A DNA stretch of 64,000 nucleotides from Epilithonimonas hispanica (GCF_003385395.1 NZ_QNUG01000010.1:1-64000); one strand, 5' to 3'; counted from the first letter of the stretch, positions 41,215 to 50,006 are shown. The notes: generated by a model not told the origin, from the letters alone. Numbers and translations are program-made.

Positions 41215-42216
41215 ATGGATTGGATAATGAACGCTAAAGTGGTTTTTCTAGCTACTGAAAACCGTCCAGAATTTTCAATCAGAAGAATATCTGAAGTATC
41301 AATTGAAAGCTCGTGGAAAACGATTTGTGATACTGCTGAATTAGTTCTTCCAAGGAATGTGAAGGACTTTGATAGTAAAAAAGTAAAAGATGTTTTCCGG
41401 CGTGGCGACAAAGTGGAAATCTATCTATGCTACGGAATGGATGAAGATTTAAAGTTGGAATTTACAGGATACATTACAAAAGTTTCTGCGGAATATCCAA
41501 TCAGAATAGCATTAGAAGATGAGATGTGGAAATTGAAACAAACACCAATCAATTTTGCAGCAACAAATATTAAGCTGGATGTTTTTATAAAAAAGTTTGT
41601 TAAAAACTATCCTGTTGATATTGATGTAGATGTGAGTTTAGGAGCTGTAAGGTTTAGTAAGGTGACTTTTGGAGAAGTGTTGAAAAAACTACAGGATGAT
41701 TTCAGTATTTATTCATTTATCAGGAACGGAACATTGACAATTGCCAAACCTTATTCTGATGTTACAGAAGATGTTCCGGCTTTTGATCTTGAGAGAGATT
41801 GTGTAAGTAATGATTTGAACTATCTCAGCAAGGATGAAAGGCTAGTTAAGATTATCGGTCAGTCGATGCAAACATTGGCAAAAGCTGTTAAGAAAAGAGA
41901 GAAAGATAAAAAATTAAAATTTGAGTTTGGAGATGCGGATGCAACCAGTACAATCAACTGGACTTTTTCAGTAACGAGTTTGAAAGATTTGGAACGAGAA
42001 GTAAAGCGGATGTATCACGATTGGAAAAAAGAAGGTTGGGACGGCAGTTTTACAACATTTGGATTTCCTTTTTTACAACACGGACAAAAGGTAAAATTAA
42101 CATCGTCATTGTACGAAGATCGTTCGGGAATCTATTATATAGATGGATTGAAAAAAACTTTTAACATTGATGGGTTTCGTCAAGTTCCGGAACTCGGACC
42201 AGCATTTATAAGATGA
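41215..42216 (+). CDS. Baseplate hub protein (gpD/gp44-like)
   Basis: 333 residues. An N-terminal beta domain (AELVLPRNVKDF, FRRGDKVEIYLCYG), a central TFGEVLKKLQDDF segment and a C-terminal FLQHGQKVKLTSSLYEDRSGIYYIDGL motif match phage late-control/hub proteins of the gp27 fold. Overlaps the next gene by 4 bases. Confidence 0.7.
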   Translation: MDWIMNAKVVFLATENRPEFSIRRISEVSIESSWKTICDTAELVLPRNVKDFDSKKVKDVFRRGDKVEIYLCYGMDEDLKLEFTGYITKVSAEYPIRIALEDEMWKLKQTPINFAATNIKLDVFIKKFVKNYPVDIDVDVSLGAVRFSKVTFGEVLKKLQDDFSIYSFIRNGTLTIAKPYSDVTEDVPAFDLERDCVSNDLNYLSKDERLVKIIGQSMQTLAKAVKKREKDKKLKFEFGDADATSTINWTFSVTSLKDLEREVKRMYHDWKKEGWDGSFTTFGFPFLQHGQKVKLTSSLYEDRSGIYYIDGLKKTFNIDGFRQVPELGPAFIR

Positions 42217-42698
42217 GTTTAGATAAGTTAAAACAGACAATAAACGAACTGATAAAAGGAAATATTCCGATTCAGACAGTTTGGGTTACAGTTTCGGAAG
42301 TCGATTGGGAGGAAAGGACAATGACCGCCGTAGGCATTGATGATGAAGTTGAGTTTTTTGATGTTTTGCTTGGTCTTGGTTCGGTTGATTTGAAGCCTAA
42401 AATTGGAAGTGATTGTTTAATCGGAATAATTGAGAATCAATCTACATCATCTTTCATTTTAACAGCAAATGAGCTGGAAGAAATTGATGTTGTTGTTGAA
42501 GAATGTCAACTTAATATTAATAAAGGATTTCTTCTAAAAAAAGAAAATGAAACACTCGCAAAATTGATGTCCGATTTATTGAAAGAAATTCAAAAAATGA
42601 AATTCACAACCAATACAGGAAGCACAATTTTGCTGGTCAATAAACCACAGTTTTTGGAAATTGAAAACCGTTTTAAAGACTTTTTAAAAACCGATTAA
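42213..42698 (+). CDS. Baseplate spike/assembly protein (gpV/gp45-like)
   Basis: 161 residues. An OB-like N-terminal domain (VWVTVSEVDWEERTMTAVGI, KIGSDCLIGIIEN) is followed by a helical tail. Located after the hub, where the spike protein is expected. A degenerate TTTAAAC array starts in its last codons. Confidence 0.65.
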   Translation: MSLDKLKQTINELIKGNIPIQTVWVTVSEVDWEERTMTAVGIDDEVEFFDVLLGLGSVDLKPKIGSDCLIGIIENQSTSSFILTANELEEIDVVVEECQLNINKGFLLKKENETLAKLMSDLLKEIQKMKFTTNTGSTILLVNKPQFLEIENRFKDFLKTD

Positions 42699-42710
42699 AA
42701 CTGATTAAAT
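42670..42710. repeat. Degenerate TTTAAAC repeat array
   Basis: Units TTTTAAAGAC, TTTTTAAAAACC, GATTAAAACT and GATTAAATGCC in 11-13-bp steps. Confidence 0.35.
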
Positions 42711-42906
42711 GCCAACATCAAAAGAAAGATTAAAAAGTAAAATCATCGAGGTAATGGACGAATGTGGACTGGAAGACAACAGTCCGGAAGATTCTAAAAT
42801 AAAATTTGCCGAGGCTATTGCCGAAGCTGTGATTTTCGAAATTAAAAATATGACCATCACGGCAACCGCACCAAACGGAGCTGTAACAATAATTAAAATT
42901 GAGTAA
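42709..42906 (+). CDS. Small acidic phage protein
   Basis: 65 residues. Contains NMTITATAPNGAVTIIKIE at the C-terminus, a short beta hairpin. No family recognised; stop overlaps the next start. Confidence 0.55.
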   Translation: MPTSKERLKSKIIEVMDECGLEDNSPEDSKIKFAEAIAEAVIFEIKNMTITATAPNGAVTIIKIE

Positions 42907-43208
42907 TGTTTAAAGAACTATTAGAACCGCACATCAGCTCGTTGATAGCTGGATTAATCACTGGCTTTGTCGGTTGGTTTTTCGGAAGAAAAAAAGCAAC
43001 GGCAGAAGTTGAGACGAATCAAATTGAAAACGCTGAAAAGCTTTTGGACTATTATCGAAAAATGGTAGATGATTTGGGTTTGCGCTTGGAAAATTCAATC
43101 ATCCGATTTAATGCGGCGGAAAATACAATTCGTGAATTGGAAGAGAAAATCGACCGATTAACACACGAGTTAGGAAAATACAAGCAATTAAACGGAAAGG
43201 TTGAGTAA
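42906..43208 (+). CDS. Membrane-anchored coiled-coil protein, possible holin-like
   Basis: 100 residues. One N-terminal membrane segment (about 12-27, with Gly-rich face) is followed by a coiled coil to residue 95. Could be a holin or a tail-associated protein; its distance from the endolysin gene argues against a simple lysis cassette. Confidence 0.5.
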   Translation: MFKELLEPHISSLIAGLITGFVGWFFGRKKATAEVETNQIENAEKLLDYYRKMVDDLGLRLENSIIRFNAAENTIRELEEKIDRLTHELGKYKQLNGKVE

Positions 43209-43507
43209 TGGCAACAGCAATAGTTCTACATAACCAATCACTATTAGATTTCGCCATCCAGCACACAGGAAGCGCACAGAATGCTTTCGAAATTGCAATG
43301 GCAAACAATATGAGCTTGACAGACCAGCTGACCGCTGGAGCAGAGCTTACTGTTCCCGGAACTGTGGCGATGGATTTAGATATTAAAAATTATTATTCGT
43401 CGAAAGCAATTCAGCCGGCAACGGATGTCACAGTATCATCTGATGATGAACAAGAACAGGAAGGAATCTCAATTTGGGGAATTAACAACGATTTTATAGT
43501 ACAATAA
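43208..43507 (+). CDS. LysM-like tail protein (gpX-like)
   Basis: 99 residues. LLDFAIQHTGSAQNAFEIAMANNMSLTDQLTAG followed by a LTVPG strand is a divergent LysM-type fold, as in tail protein X. Expected at the tail tip near the hub. Confidence 0.6.
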   Translation: MATAIVLHNQSLLDFAIQHTGSAQNAFEIAMANNMSLTDQLTAGAELTVPGTVAMDLDIKNYYSSKAIQPATDVTVSSDDEQEQEGISIWGINNDFIVQ

Positions 43508-43508
43508 A

Positions 43509-44357
43509 ATGGCAAGAAGTGTAGACGTAATATATGCAGATTTGTTAGCAAAAAAAGAAGCTGACGAGAATCTTAATGCGCTTAGCTCAACATCTAAAGT
43601 AGCAATATGGCGACTTTGGTTGTGGATTTTTGCCTATGGTTCTTTTATTTTAGAAACAATCTTCGACACGCACAAAGCTGAGGTTTCAGAAGCTCTCACA
43701 CAGCTTAAACCTCACACGTTGCGCTGGTATCGCAACAAAGTTTTGCAGTTCCAATTTTGTTTTGACCTCATTGAAGATTCTGACGTTTTTGATAACGGTT
43801 CTGCGACCGATGAAGAAATTGAAGCTTCGAAAATCATCAAATATTCAGCGGTCACAGAATCTACAACAGAAAGCCGATTGATTGTGAAGATTGCGACAGA
43901 AGATGCTAACGGTGTTTTGGCACCGATTCCCGATGAGGTTTATCCATCTTTTTCGGCATATATGGAAGAAATCAAAGATGCAGGCGTAAAGATTACGGTC
44001 ATCAATTATTTGCCGGACATTCTGCGTTTGCAGATGCAAATTTATTATGATCCGCTATTGCTGACAGCTGATGGCGTTTATATCCGAACAGGTCGCAAGC
44101 CTGTTGAAGATGCTTTGAATGAGTTCATGAAAGAATTACCATTCAACGGAGAATTGATTTTAGCGTCATTGGTAGATAAGTTACAAGTTACTGAAGGTGT
44201 GAAAATTCCTCACCTTGTTAATGCGCAATCTAAGTGGATTGGCGCTGGAGGAATCTCTTACGGCAATTTCGAAAACATTGCGGTTAAGAAAATACCAACT
44301 TCTGGATATTTCCAGATTGAAAACTTTGATAATATAACCTATGTGGCATATAGTTAA
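43509..44357 (+). CDS. Baseplate wedge protein J-like
   Basis: 282 residues. ESRLIVKIATEDANGVLAPIPDE and the later VYIRTGRKPVEDALNEFMKELPFNGEL match the layout of baseplate J/gp47-type proteins. It follows the LysM-like protein and precedes the tail protein I-like gene, the usual J-I order. Confidence 0.65.
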   Translation: MARSVDVIYADLLAKKEADENLNALSSTSKVAIWRLWLWIFAYGSFILETIFDTHKAEVSEALTQLKPHTLRWYRNKVLQFQFCFDLIEDSDVFDNGSATDEEIEASKIIKYSAVTESTTESRLIVKIATEDANGVLAPIPDEVYPSFSAYMEEIKDAGVKITVINYLPDILRLQMQIYYDPLLLTADGVYIRTGRKPVEDALNEFMKELPFNGELILASLVDKLQVTEGVKIPHLVNAQSKWIGAGGISYGNFENIAVKKIPTSGYFQIENFDNITYVAYS

Positions 44358-44802
44358 TTGGAAGCGATTGGCGATTATCTTAACGCCTACATTCTTGCGA
44401 GGACCATTAATGAAAGCGTGGCTGGAGTTGATAGTTTCCGGCATAGATGATATTCATTACCGATGGTTGCAGTTTAGAACTGATAATCTGTATAAACTGA
44501 ATCACAACTCTCAAATCTGCTATTTGCGAAAAGCTTTGAATGATCGATTTGATTCATCACTAAGACGAATTGTAATTGCCAGCGGAAATACTTACACAAG
44601 GCAATACATCTACACGGATGCGGAACAAAAGCCAAAGTGGCTAGGTACTATCTACCTGCACGGCGATGAAGATTACAGCGATACAGGTGTTGATTTCATT
44701 GTGAAAGTGCCACAAGATTTACAATTCAGCATCTATGAGATGACGGCTTTAATTGACTACTACAAACTCGCTAGTAAGCGATATAAAATAATAAGATTCT
44801 AA
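44341..44802 (+). CDS. Tail protein I-like (Mu gp48-like)
   Basis: 153 residues from ATG 44341, which overlaps J by 17 bases; ATG 44410 is an alternative. RGPLMKAWLELIVSGIDDIHYRWLQFR at the N-terminus is consistent with gpI-type wedge proteins. Assignment is positional. Confidence 0.55.
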   Translation: MWHIVNWKRLAIILTPTFLRGPLMKAWLELIVSGIDDIHYRWLQFRTDNLYKLNHNSQICYLRKALNDRFDSSLRRIVIASGNTYTRQYIYTDAEQKPKWLGTIYLHGDEDYSDTGVDFIVKVPQDLQFSIYEMTALIDYYKLASKRYKIIRF

Positions 44803-45599
44803 TGAATAAAATAGATTACAATCAGGCAGGCGGTTTTCCGTTGTCAACACAAATACTTGATGCTGGACAAACAGCTTACAGCATCTTCAATGCACACGGT
44901 GCAATGGCTGGTAATTTTGCCATTATAGATGGTTGCGAGGTCGGCGGTGGCGGTTTTGTAACTGACGGTTATGTCCGTATCAATGGCGAATTATTAGAAT
45001 TAAAAGGTGGACAGATAGCTACCAATGTTACAATAGTTGAAGAACCGGATTTGCGTGGTTTTGAAGATGGTTCTCAAAAAGCCGTCATTTATAAACGTTA
45101 TGCCACATTTGGCGGAGGCAATCCTTCTTATCCGTGGGCTTCATTCAGAAGACCTCTGAATCTATTTCAATTAGAAGACCGATTATTGAAAGTTGAAAAA
45201 GCCACGCCTATCGGCTTAGTTGCCATCTGGGATAGACCAGCGGATGAAATCCCCGAAGGTTGGGTAGAACATACCGATATGGCAGGTACTGTACCAGTAG
45301 GTCATCAGAATGGCGATTTGATTTTTGGTGCGCTTGGAAGTACGGTTGGAGCGAAAGAAATACAATTGACTAGTGGGCATTTGCCAAAATTAGATGGGCA
45401 ATTTCCGACGCTTGCCAATAATGCCGGCAGCGGCATTGTTTCAAAAATAGGTGGTTCCAGTTCATCCGTTGGCGGTTCTTCTTCTCCTAGTTTCCAACAT
45501 TCTGAGATGAAAATCAGTTTTGGAAACAATGAGAAGCATAGCAACATCCAACCGTCGAGAATTGTAAAATTTATCCGATTTGTCGGGTTTTCAGAATAA
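44802..45599 (+). CDS. Tail collar/fibre protein
   Basis: 265 residues. An IPEGWVEHTDMAGTVPVGHQ collar-type motif (about 149-168) is followed by Gly/Ser-rich repeats and a HSNIQPSRIVKFIRF terminus, typical of phage tail collar domains. Likely a receptor-contact or fibre-attachment protein. Confidence 0.7.
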   Translation: MNKIDYNQAGGFPLSTQILDAGQTAYSIFNAHGAMAGNFAIIDGCEVGGGGFVTDGYVRINGELLELKGGQIATNVTIVEEPDLRGFEDGSQKAVIYKRYATFGGGNPSYPWASFRRPLNLFQLEDRLLKVEKATPIGLVAIWDRPADEIPEGWVEHTDMAGTVPVGHQNGDLIFGALGSTVGAKEIQLTSGHLPKLDGQFPTLANNAGSGIVSKIGGSSSSVGGSSSPSFQHSEMKISFGNNEKHSNIQPSRIVKFIRFVGFSE

Positions 45600-45605
45600 A
45601 ATATA

Positions 45606-47096
45606 ATGGCAAAAGTAGACATCAATATCATCAAAGAATGGTTTCGCAATTTGAAAAAACCAAACCAAGATCAGTTCTGGTCTTGGCTGGATAGTTTCCG
45701 ACATAAAGATGAGAAAATACCGATGGCTGACGTTGAGAATCTAACTCAAACTTTGACAAAAAAAGCTGACTTAATTAATGGTATAGTTCCAGAAAGTCAA
45801 TTGCCTTTTACACTCAATAGTAATGAGGTGGTCACTATTGGCGAAATCACAACAACTGCTAATCAAGTTAATATTGGCGTTCATGAGAGCGGTTCTAACA
45901 AGGTTAGAATTGGTGGACAGATTTTATCAAGAAGTTTCCCAAATAATTTGCCTTACACAGCCGTAACCGATGGAAATAAGTTCTTAAGAATTATCGCCAG
46001 AAACGAAACGGGATTGTTTTTTTTAAAAGAATCGGCTGAAAGCGACGAACCGCTTGAACCTGCATTGGACGATGGCGAAGTTCATGTAAGATTGATTCTG
46101 GTTACGCCGGAAGGTAATTATATTGACCCAGAAATTTTATCCGGGTTTAAAGAAAAACAAGAAGATAATTGGAAAAAAGTACCTGCGCCAAAGTTTGGTA
46201 ATTATATCATTAATTATAACGATACTCGTACTTTTTTTTCACTCGAAAATGGAAACCTTGGCATGGGTATTAGTGTAGTTTTTCAATTTGGAGCGGAAAC
46301 TGACCGTGACATTGTTTTGACGGTTCGAAATAATAATTCCACAGACCTTCTAATTCCTCAATCTGCAACCAATAGATTAACGAAAGGTTTAGCGGAAGAT
46401 TTTACTTTGAAAGCAGGTTTGACCGCTTTTTTTAAGTACAATGTTGAGAAAGATATTTTGGAAGTTTTAAAAGTGTCGGATGGCTCTGGTTCTGCGAGCT
46501 TTCCAGAAAGCTCAGAAAACGGTTTGGCTTTGGTTTCTGACAACACATCAGAAGATAAAGTAAAGTGGTATAATGGTTTTTTGGATAAGTTAATTACCAC
46601 GGCTCAGAGTGTTGCGTCATTTGTAACATTTTCTGGAAATTTTCGAGCTAAACGACATTATTTTTCTGTTGACGAAGCTCCAGATACAAGTCCGTTGAAG
46701 ATTTGGACTGATGGGATTAAATTATTTTTTACGAATAATTCTGGAGTTAACAAGCAGTTATCAGTAGGTTCTGTATTTGTTTACACGCCAACAGGTAATT
46801 TCACTATTTCAGCTATTAAAACAGCTATGGAGGCGCAAGGAATTATTTTTAACGATAGTCACATAATAGTAAACTTAGGCACTAATAACTATACGTGCTC
46901 AATTGATATTGGAGCGTCAAATCCAAATACAATTTTCACAATAGGTAAACGAGGCACAGGAAGCGTTTCTTTCTCTTCAATTAGAACTCTAAACAGTGGA
47001 TCGGAAGGCATTACTATTTTCAATGGAAACGAAGCTAGCATGGCGAAGATTGAGTTGGGAACAAGTGTGGATTTTCTAACAATTGTGAATTTGTAA
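45606..47096 (+). CDS. Tail fibre protein
   Basis: 496 residues. The N-terminal EWFRNLKKPNQDQFWSWLDSF segment is a common Bacteroidota phage fibre attachment motif. The rest is beta-rich with short repeats. Expected to project from the baseplate. Confidence 0.65.
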   Translation: MAKVDINIIKEWFRNLKKPNQDQFWSWLDSFRHKDEKIPMADVENLTQTLTKKADLINGIVPESQLPFTLNSNEVVTIGEITTTANQVNIGVHESGSNKVRIGGQILSRSFPNNLPYTAVTDGNKFLRIIARNETGLFFLKESAESDEPLEPALDDGEVHVRLILVTPEGNYIDPEILSGFKEKQEDNWKKVPAPKFGNYIINYNDTRTFFSLENGNLGMGISVVFQFGAETDRDIVLTVRNNNSTDLLIPQSATNRLTKGLAEDFTLKAGLTAFFKYNVEKDILEVLKVSDGSGSASFPESSENGLALVSDNTSEDKVKWYNGFLDKLITTAQSVASFVTFSGNFRAKRHYFSVDEAPDTSPLKIWTDGIKLFFTNNSGVNKQLSVGSVFVYTPTGNFTISAIKTAMEAQGIIFNDSHIIVNLGTNNYTCSIDIGASNPNTIFTIGKRGTGSVSFSSIRTLNSGSEGITIFNGNEASMAKIELGTSVDFLTIVNL

Positions 47097-47100
47097 AATA

Positions 47101-48111
47101 ATGGGAGCAAACAGACGATTTTTCACAATGGAAAAAAAAATAACACCATTTATATTTACTGTCGACACGAGCTTAATAGTTGCTGGTGCCACTAATGGGA
47201 GCGAGAATCCGCTAAGTTATATTCTGCCTATTCTATCTCTTACATCTGCAATTGTTAGGGTGAATGATGGTCGTGCAGATATTAGTCTTACGTCAAGTAA
47301 TCTGTCCGCTAATAGACGTTTAGTCTTTGCGAGTGCTGGGGTTTATAAAATAACAATTTTCCAAGTAAACATGACATTTCATGCGAACAATAGTACTGTT
47401 GGGATAGATAAAAATAAAATGATAAGCATAGATAATTGGGGGAATAATACAACATATAATATACAATGTTTTAGATATTGCTACAATCTAGAATTTAAAG
47501 CTACTAATACTTTGGTTTTACCATCAGTTATTAGTGCTTTTTTTGCGGAAACAAAAGGGTTTCCGAGTAAAGACATAAGCAATCTAGACACGTCAAAAGT
47601 AACAGACGCTGTAAATGTATTCGCAAATGTCCCAACAAAATTTAAAAAGCTATTAAATCCTTTCTTTTTAAATCTTACAAATGCAAATGGAATATATTCA
47701 GGTTTGGATTTATCAGAATTGGAAAAATTAGAAATTATATCAAATACTTTAACAACGGCAAATGATATATTCAGTGGTGCAACACGCCCTTTTTATGGAG
47801 AAATAATATTGCAAACACCTAATCTAACTAATATTACTGCACTATGTTACAGATTCAGCACACCGCCACCAGCTTTAGACAAGTGCGATTTTCGCTCCGT
47901 AAATAACGCATTAAATTTTTTAAGAAATCCAATGTCAACTACTAATGTTGACAAGACATTAATTGCGTGGGCTAAATTGCCAACAATGGTAAGTGGGGTT
48001 ACGTGGGACTGGAAGGGTTCAAAATATAGCAACAACTCAGAGGTAATAACGGCGTACAACAAAATAACTAACGAGTGGGGAGTTATCTTCACAAATCTAA
48101 CAATGGCTTAA
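47101..48111 (+). CDS. Tail fibre-like protein with BspA/DUF285-like repeats
   Basis: 336 residues from ATG 47101 (an ATG at 47128 is also possible). The middle and C-terminus contain SNLDTSKVTDAVNVFANV, a DUF285/BspA-like leucine-rich unit, with further degenerate copies. Base composition is slightly more AT-rich than in the preceding fibre gene. Likely host-range determinant. Confidence 0.6.
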   Translation: MGANRRFFTMEKKITPFIFTVDTSLIVAGATNGSENPLSYILPILSLTSAIVRVNDGRADISLTSSNLSANRRLVFASAGVYKITIFQVNMTFHANNSTVGIDKNKMISIDNWGNNTTYNIQCFRYCYNLEFKATNTLVLPSVISAFFAETKGFPSKDISNLDTSKVTDAVNVFANVPTKFKKLLNPFFLNLTNANGIYSGLDLSELEKLEIISNTLTTANDIFSGATRPFYGEIILQTPNLTNITALCYRFSTPPPALDKCDFRSVNNALNFLRNPMSTTNVDKTLIAWAKLPTMVSGVTWDWKGSKYSNNSEVITAYNKITNEWGVIFTNLTMA

Positions 48112-48115
48112 AAAT

Positions 48116-48508
48116 ATGGCACTACTAACAATACCAATATCGCCTTTGCAATTGGCATACGGCGAAATACAAAGAGAAATGCAAATTATCGGCATCAACA
48201 TAGTTGATAGCTCACAACAACTATTTTTAACGCAGAAAATAGTCTACAGCTACAATGGCGAGGATGTTTCGGTAGATTTCAAACCTACAACGCAACCTAT
48301 TGAGATAAATAACAGTAAAAATGTTTATCAGCGTGATTTGGAGCCGTTGGAGATTCTCACCAATCCAGATTATATAGATGCAGAAACAACGCCTGATGTT
48401 GAGCAATATCTCACGGCTCCTGCTTATGATTATGTCGTTGGTGTGCTGTGCGAAAATCCGCAATATTTTTGGCAGATTTTGCGAGAGTGTGTTTTGGAAC
48501 TAAGTTAG
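48116..48508 (+). CDS. Small protein after tail fibre, possible fibre chaperone
   Basis: 130 residues, acidic. No family recognised. Small genes downstream of fibre genes often encode fibre assembly chaperones, so that role is suggested by position. Confidence 0.5.
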   Translation: MALLTIPISPLQLAYGEIQREMQIIGINIVDSSQQLFLTQKIVYSYNGEDVSVDFKPTTQPIEINNSKNVYQRDLEPLEILTNPDYIDAETTPDVEQYLTAPAYDYVVGVLCENPQYFWQILRECVLELS

Positions 48509-48570
48509 AATTTGCTTTGAAAATCCGTGTGTTGCCGGCTATTTGCGCTGGTGCTGCACGTTAAAATAAT

Positions 48571-48690
48571 AGGAGGAAAAAACGCCCTCCGCTTTTAAAT
48601 AAGATCTCACCCAAATTTAAAACGAACCCACCGGCTACGGAGGACGCAAAGTCTTCTTTAGTCGGTGGGTTTTTCGTTGTTTGGGTGAGA
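48571..48690 (-). ncRNA. Nested-stem structured RNA upstream of dam
   Basis: An outer 11-bp stem (48605-48615 with 48680-48690), an inner 9-bp stem (48625-48633 with 48663-48671, plus ACG/CGT across a TTT bulge) and an apical GGAGGAC/GTCTTCT hairpin stack into one long rod. A CCTCCG word at 48586-48591 can instead pair with CGGAGG near 48638, so two conformations are possible. A minus-strand promoter begins transcription at the outer stem. A GGAGG/CCTCC hairpin (48572-48590) may end the RNA or terminate the tail operon. Confidence 0.55.
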
Positions 48691-48694
48691 GATG

Positions 48695-48725
48695 CAAAGA
48701 TAACTTTAATTTAAATTATATACAA
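48695..48725 (-). promoter_or_regulatory. Minus-strand promoter of the structured RNA
   Basis: TTG (48725-48723 read on minus), 20-nt spacer, TATCTTTG (48702-48695). The TTG overlaps the dam start codon, so transcription of the RNA and of dam may interfere. Confidence 0.6.
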
Positions 48726-49549
48726 TGAAGATGAACTATGTTCAAGCGCCTTTGCCGTTTCAGGGTCAAAAACGGAGATTTTTAAAAACATTCAAAACGG
48801 CTTTAGAAGAATTTTCACCAACAGCAACTTATGTAGATTTGTTTGGCGGTTCTGGCTTATTAAGTCATACAGTTAAACAGATGTTTCCAGATGCAAAAGT
48901 GATTTACAATGATTTTGACAGCTATTCACACAGAATTGAGAATGTTGACAAAACAAATGCATTGCTGTCAGATATTCGGAAAATGTGCGCAAACGAACCA
49001 CGCAAAGAACGAATCAGTGATGGTCTACAAAGTGAGATTATTGCTAGAATATCAAAGGAAAAAGGCTTTATTGATTGGGTGACGGTTTCTTCCAGTTTGC
49101 TATTTTCTATGAACTATGTAACATCATTTGACCATCTAAAAAAAGAAAAATTCTATAATAAGGTAAGGCTTAGCGATTATGTTGCTGAGGGATATCTTGA
49201 AGGAGTTGATAGGGTTAAAATGGATTATCGAGATTTATTCACTGAATATCGCAATCATCCGAATGTAGTATTCTTAGTCGATCCTCCTTACCTTTCAACT
49301 GATTGTAGTACCTACAGTCGTCCGGACTATTGGAAATTGTCGGATTATCTCAATGTACTGAAGACAATTGAAGATCAGTCGTATTTTTACTTTACAAGCA
49401 ACAAAAGTCAGATTATTGAGCTTTGTGACTGGATGGAAACAAATAGTTATGCTAGGAATCCTTTCGCTGATTCTACAACTGTGAAAGTTGGTGCTTCTCT
49501 TACTTATAATGCGAGTTATGAAGATATAATGATTTATAGGAATTTATAA
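48725..49549 (+). CDS. DNA adenine methyltransferase (D12 class, Dam-like)
   Basis: 274 residues. AdoMet-binding motif DLFGGSGLLS (about 39-48) and catalytic motif VDPPYLS (about 186-192) give the D12/Dam alpha-class order. It methylates N6 of adenine in a short target, which cannot be deduced. No cognate nuclease is adjacent, so it is an orphan, probably protecting phage DNA or tuning transposition. It ends in a 6-base convergent overlap with the next gene. Confidence 0.88.
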   Translation: MKMNYVQAPLPFQGQKRRFLKTFKTALEEFSPTATYVDLFGGSGLLSHTVKQMFPDAKVIYNDFDSYSHRIENVDKTNALLSDIRKMCANEPRKERISDGLQSEIIARISKEKGFIDWVTVSSSLLFSMNYVTSFDHLKKEKFYNKVRLSDYVAEGYLEGVDRVKMDYRDLFTEYRNHPNVVFLVDPPYLSTDCSTYSRPDYWKLSDYLNVLKTIEDQSYFYFTSNKSQIIELCDWMETNSYARNPFADSTTVKVGASLTYNASYEDIMIYRNL

Positions 49550-49804
49550 TCTGTTGAATAGTTTTGCTTTATCACAAAGTAAATGTGTGAAATATGATTT
49601 TCTACCGTTCTTAGATTCTGTAAAAATTTCGCTTTCAAATTTTATTTTGAAATCCCATGTGTCCCATTTTTCCATTTTTAATTCAAATGGATTAAAAGCA
49701 CAATTGACCTCAAAATGTTGTTTTCTTGAATCCTTAGTAAATTCAACAATCACAGATTTGTGATTTGGCTCAACAGTTTCTACAATTCGACCTCGTAATA
49801 TCAT
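49544..49804 (-). CDS. Small beta-rich protein, possibly OB-fold (DUF3127-like)
   Basis: 86 residues, beta-strand rich with a WDTWDFKIKF segment reminiscent of DUF3127 OB-fold proteins; the match is tentative. Leftward, convergent with dam, and the last gene before the right prophage end. Confidence 0.5.
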   Translation of the reverse strand: MILRGRIVETVEPNHKSVIVEFTKDSRKQHFEVNCAFNPFELKMEKWDTWDFKIKFESEIFTESKNGRKSYFTHLLCDKAKLFNRL

Positions 49805-49818
49805 TAGACTAAATTACA

Positions 49819-49846
49819 AAAAGCATCCGAAAACGGATGCTTTTTG
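49819..49846. terminator. Terminator near the right prophage end
   Basis: AAAAAGCATCCG/CGGATGCTTTTT perfect 12-bp stem with a 4-nt loop. It can insulate the prophage from host transcription in both directions. Confidence 0.85.
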
Positions 49847-49852
49847 TGTTGG

Positions 49853-49887
49853 TTTAAACAAAGTTTAAATAGGGTTTAAAAATGGTT
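49853..49887. repeat. Right-end transposase-site-like repeats
   Basis: Three 13-bp words in 11-bp steps: GTTTAAACAAAGT (49853-49865), GTTTAAATAGGGT (49864-49876) and GTTTAAAAATGGT (49875-49887). Their complements (ACCATTTTTAAAC, ACCCTATTTAAAC) resemble the left-end word ACCGTTATTTAAC, in the inverted orientation expected for the two ends of a transposon. The remaining bases to 50005 show no gene. Confidence 0.55.
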
Positions 49888-50006
49888 TATTTTTTCAATT
49901 GAAAATTGGGTTGCATTGTTAGATTTTTTTATACTTTTGGTTTTGCCGATTAAGCTTAGATTATAATAGAATGAAGAATTTGTTTTAGTAAATAAGTTGA
50001 TATAAA

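Larger units (their letters stand above)
13780..49945. mobile_element. Mu-like transposable prophage (myovirus), ends approximate
   Basis: The gene order is that of Mu-type phages: leftward repressor, short rightward regulator, DDE transposase, MuB-type ATPase, early genes, then head, lysis, tail, baseplate and fibre genes. The left end lies between about 13780 and 13914 and the right end between about 49890 and 49950. I could not find matching TG...CA termini. The 5-bp word CCGAT flanks the proposed boundaries (13775-13779 and 49946-49950), but a shared 5-mer alone is weak evidence. All morphogenesis modules look intact, so the prophage may be functional. Confidence 0.9.

Noticed and set aside
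48509-48724. Diversity-generating retroelement hairpin/IMH after the fibre gene
   Set aside because: There are inverted repeats next to a fibre gene, but no reverse transcriptase and no template-repeat copy of the fibre end in the window.
13780-49945. TG...CA Mu-type termini with 5-bp duplication
   Set aside because: No TG at the left and CA at the right with matching flanking 5-mers could be found; exact ends are left approximate.
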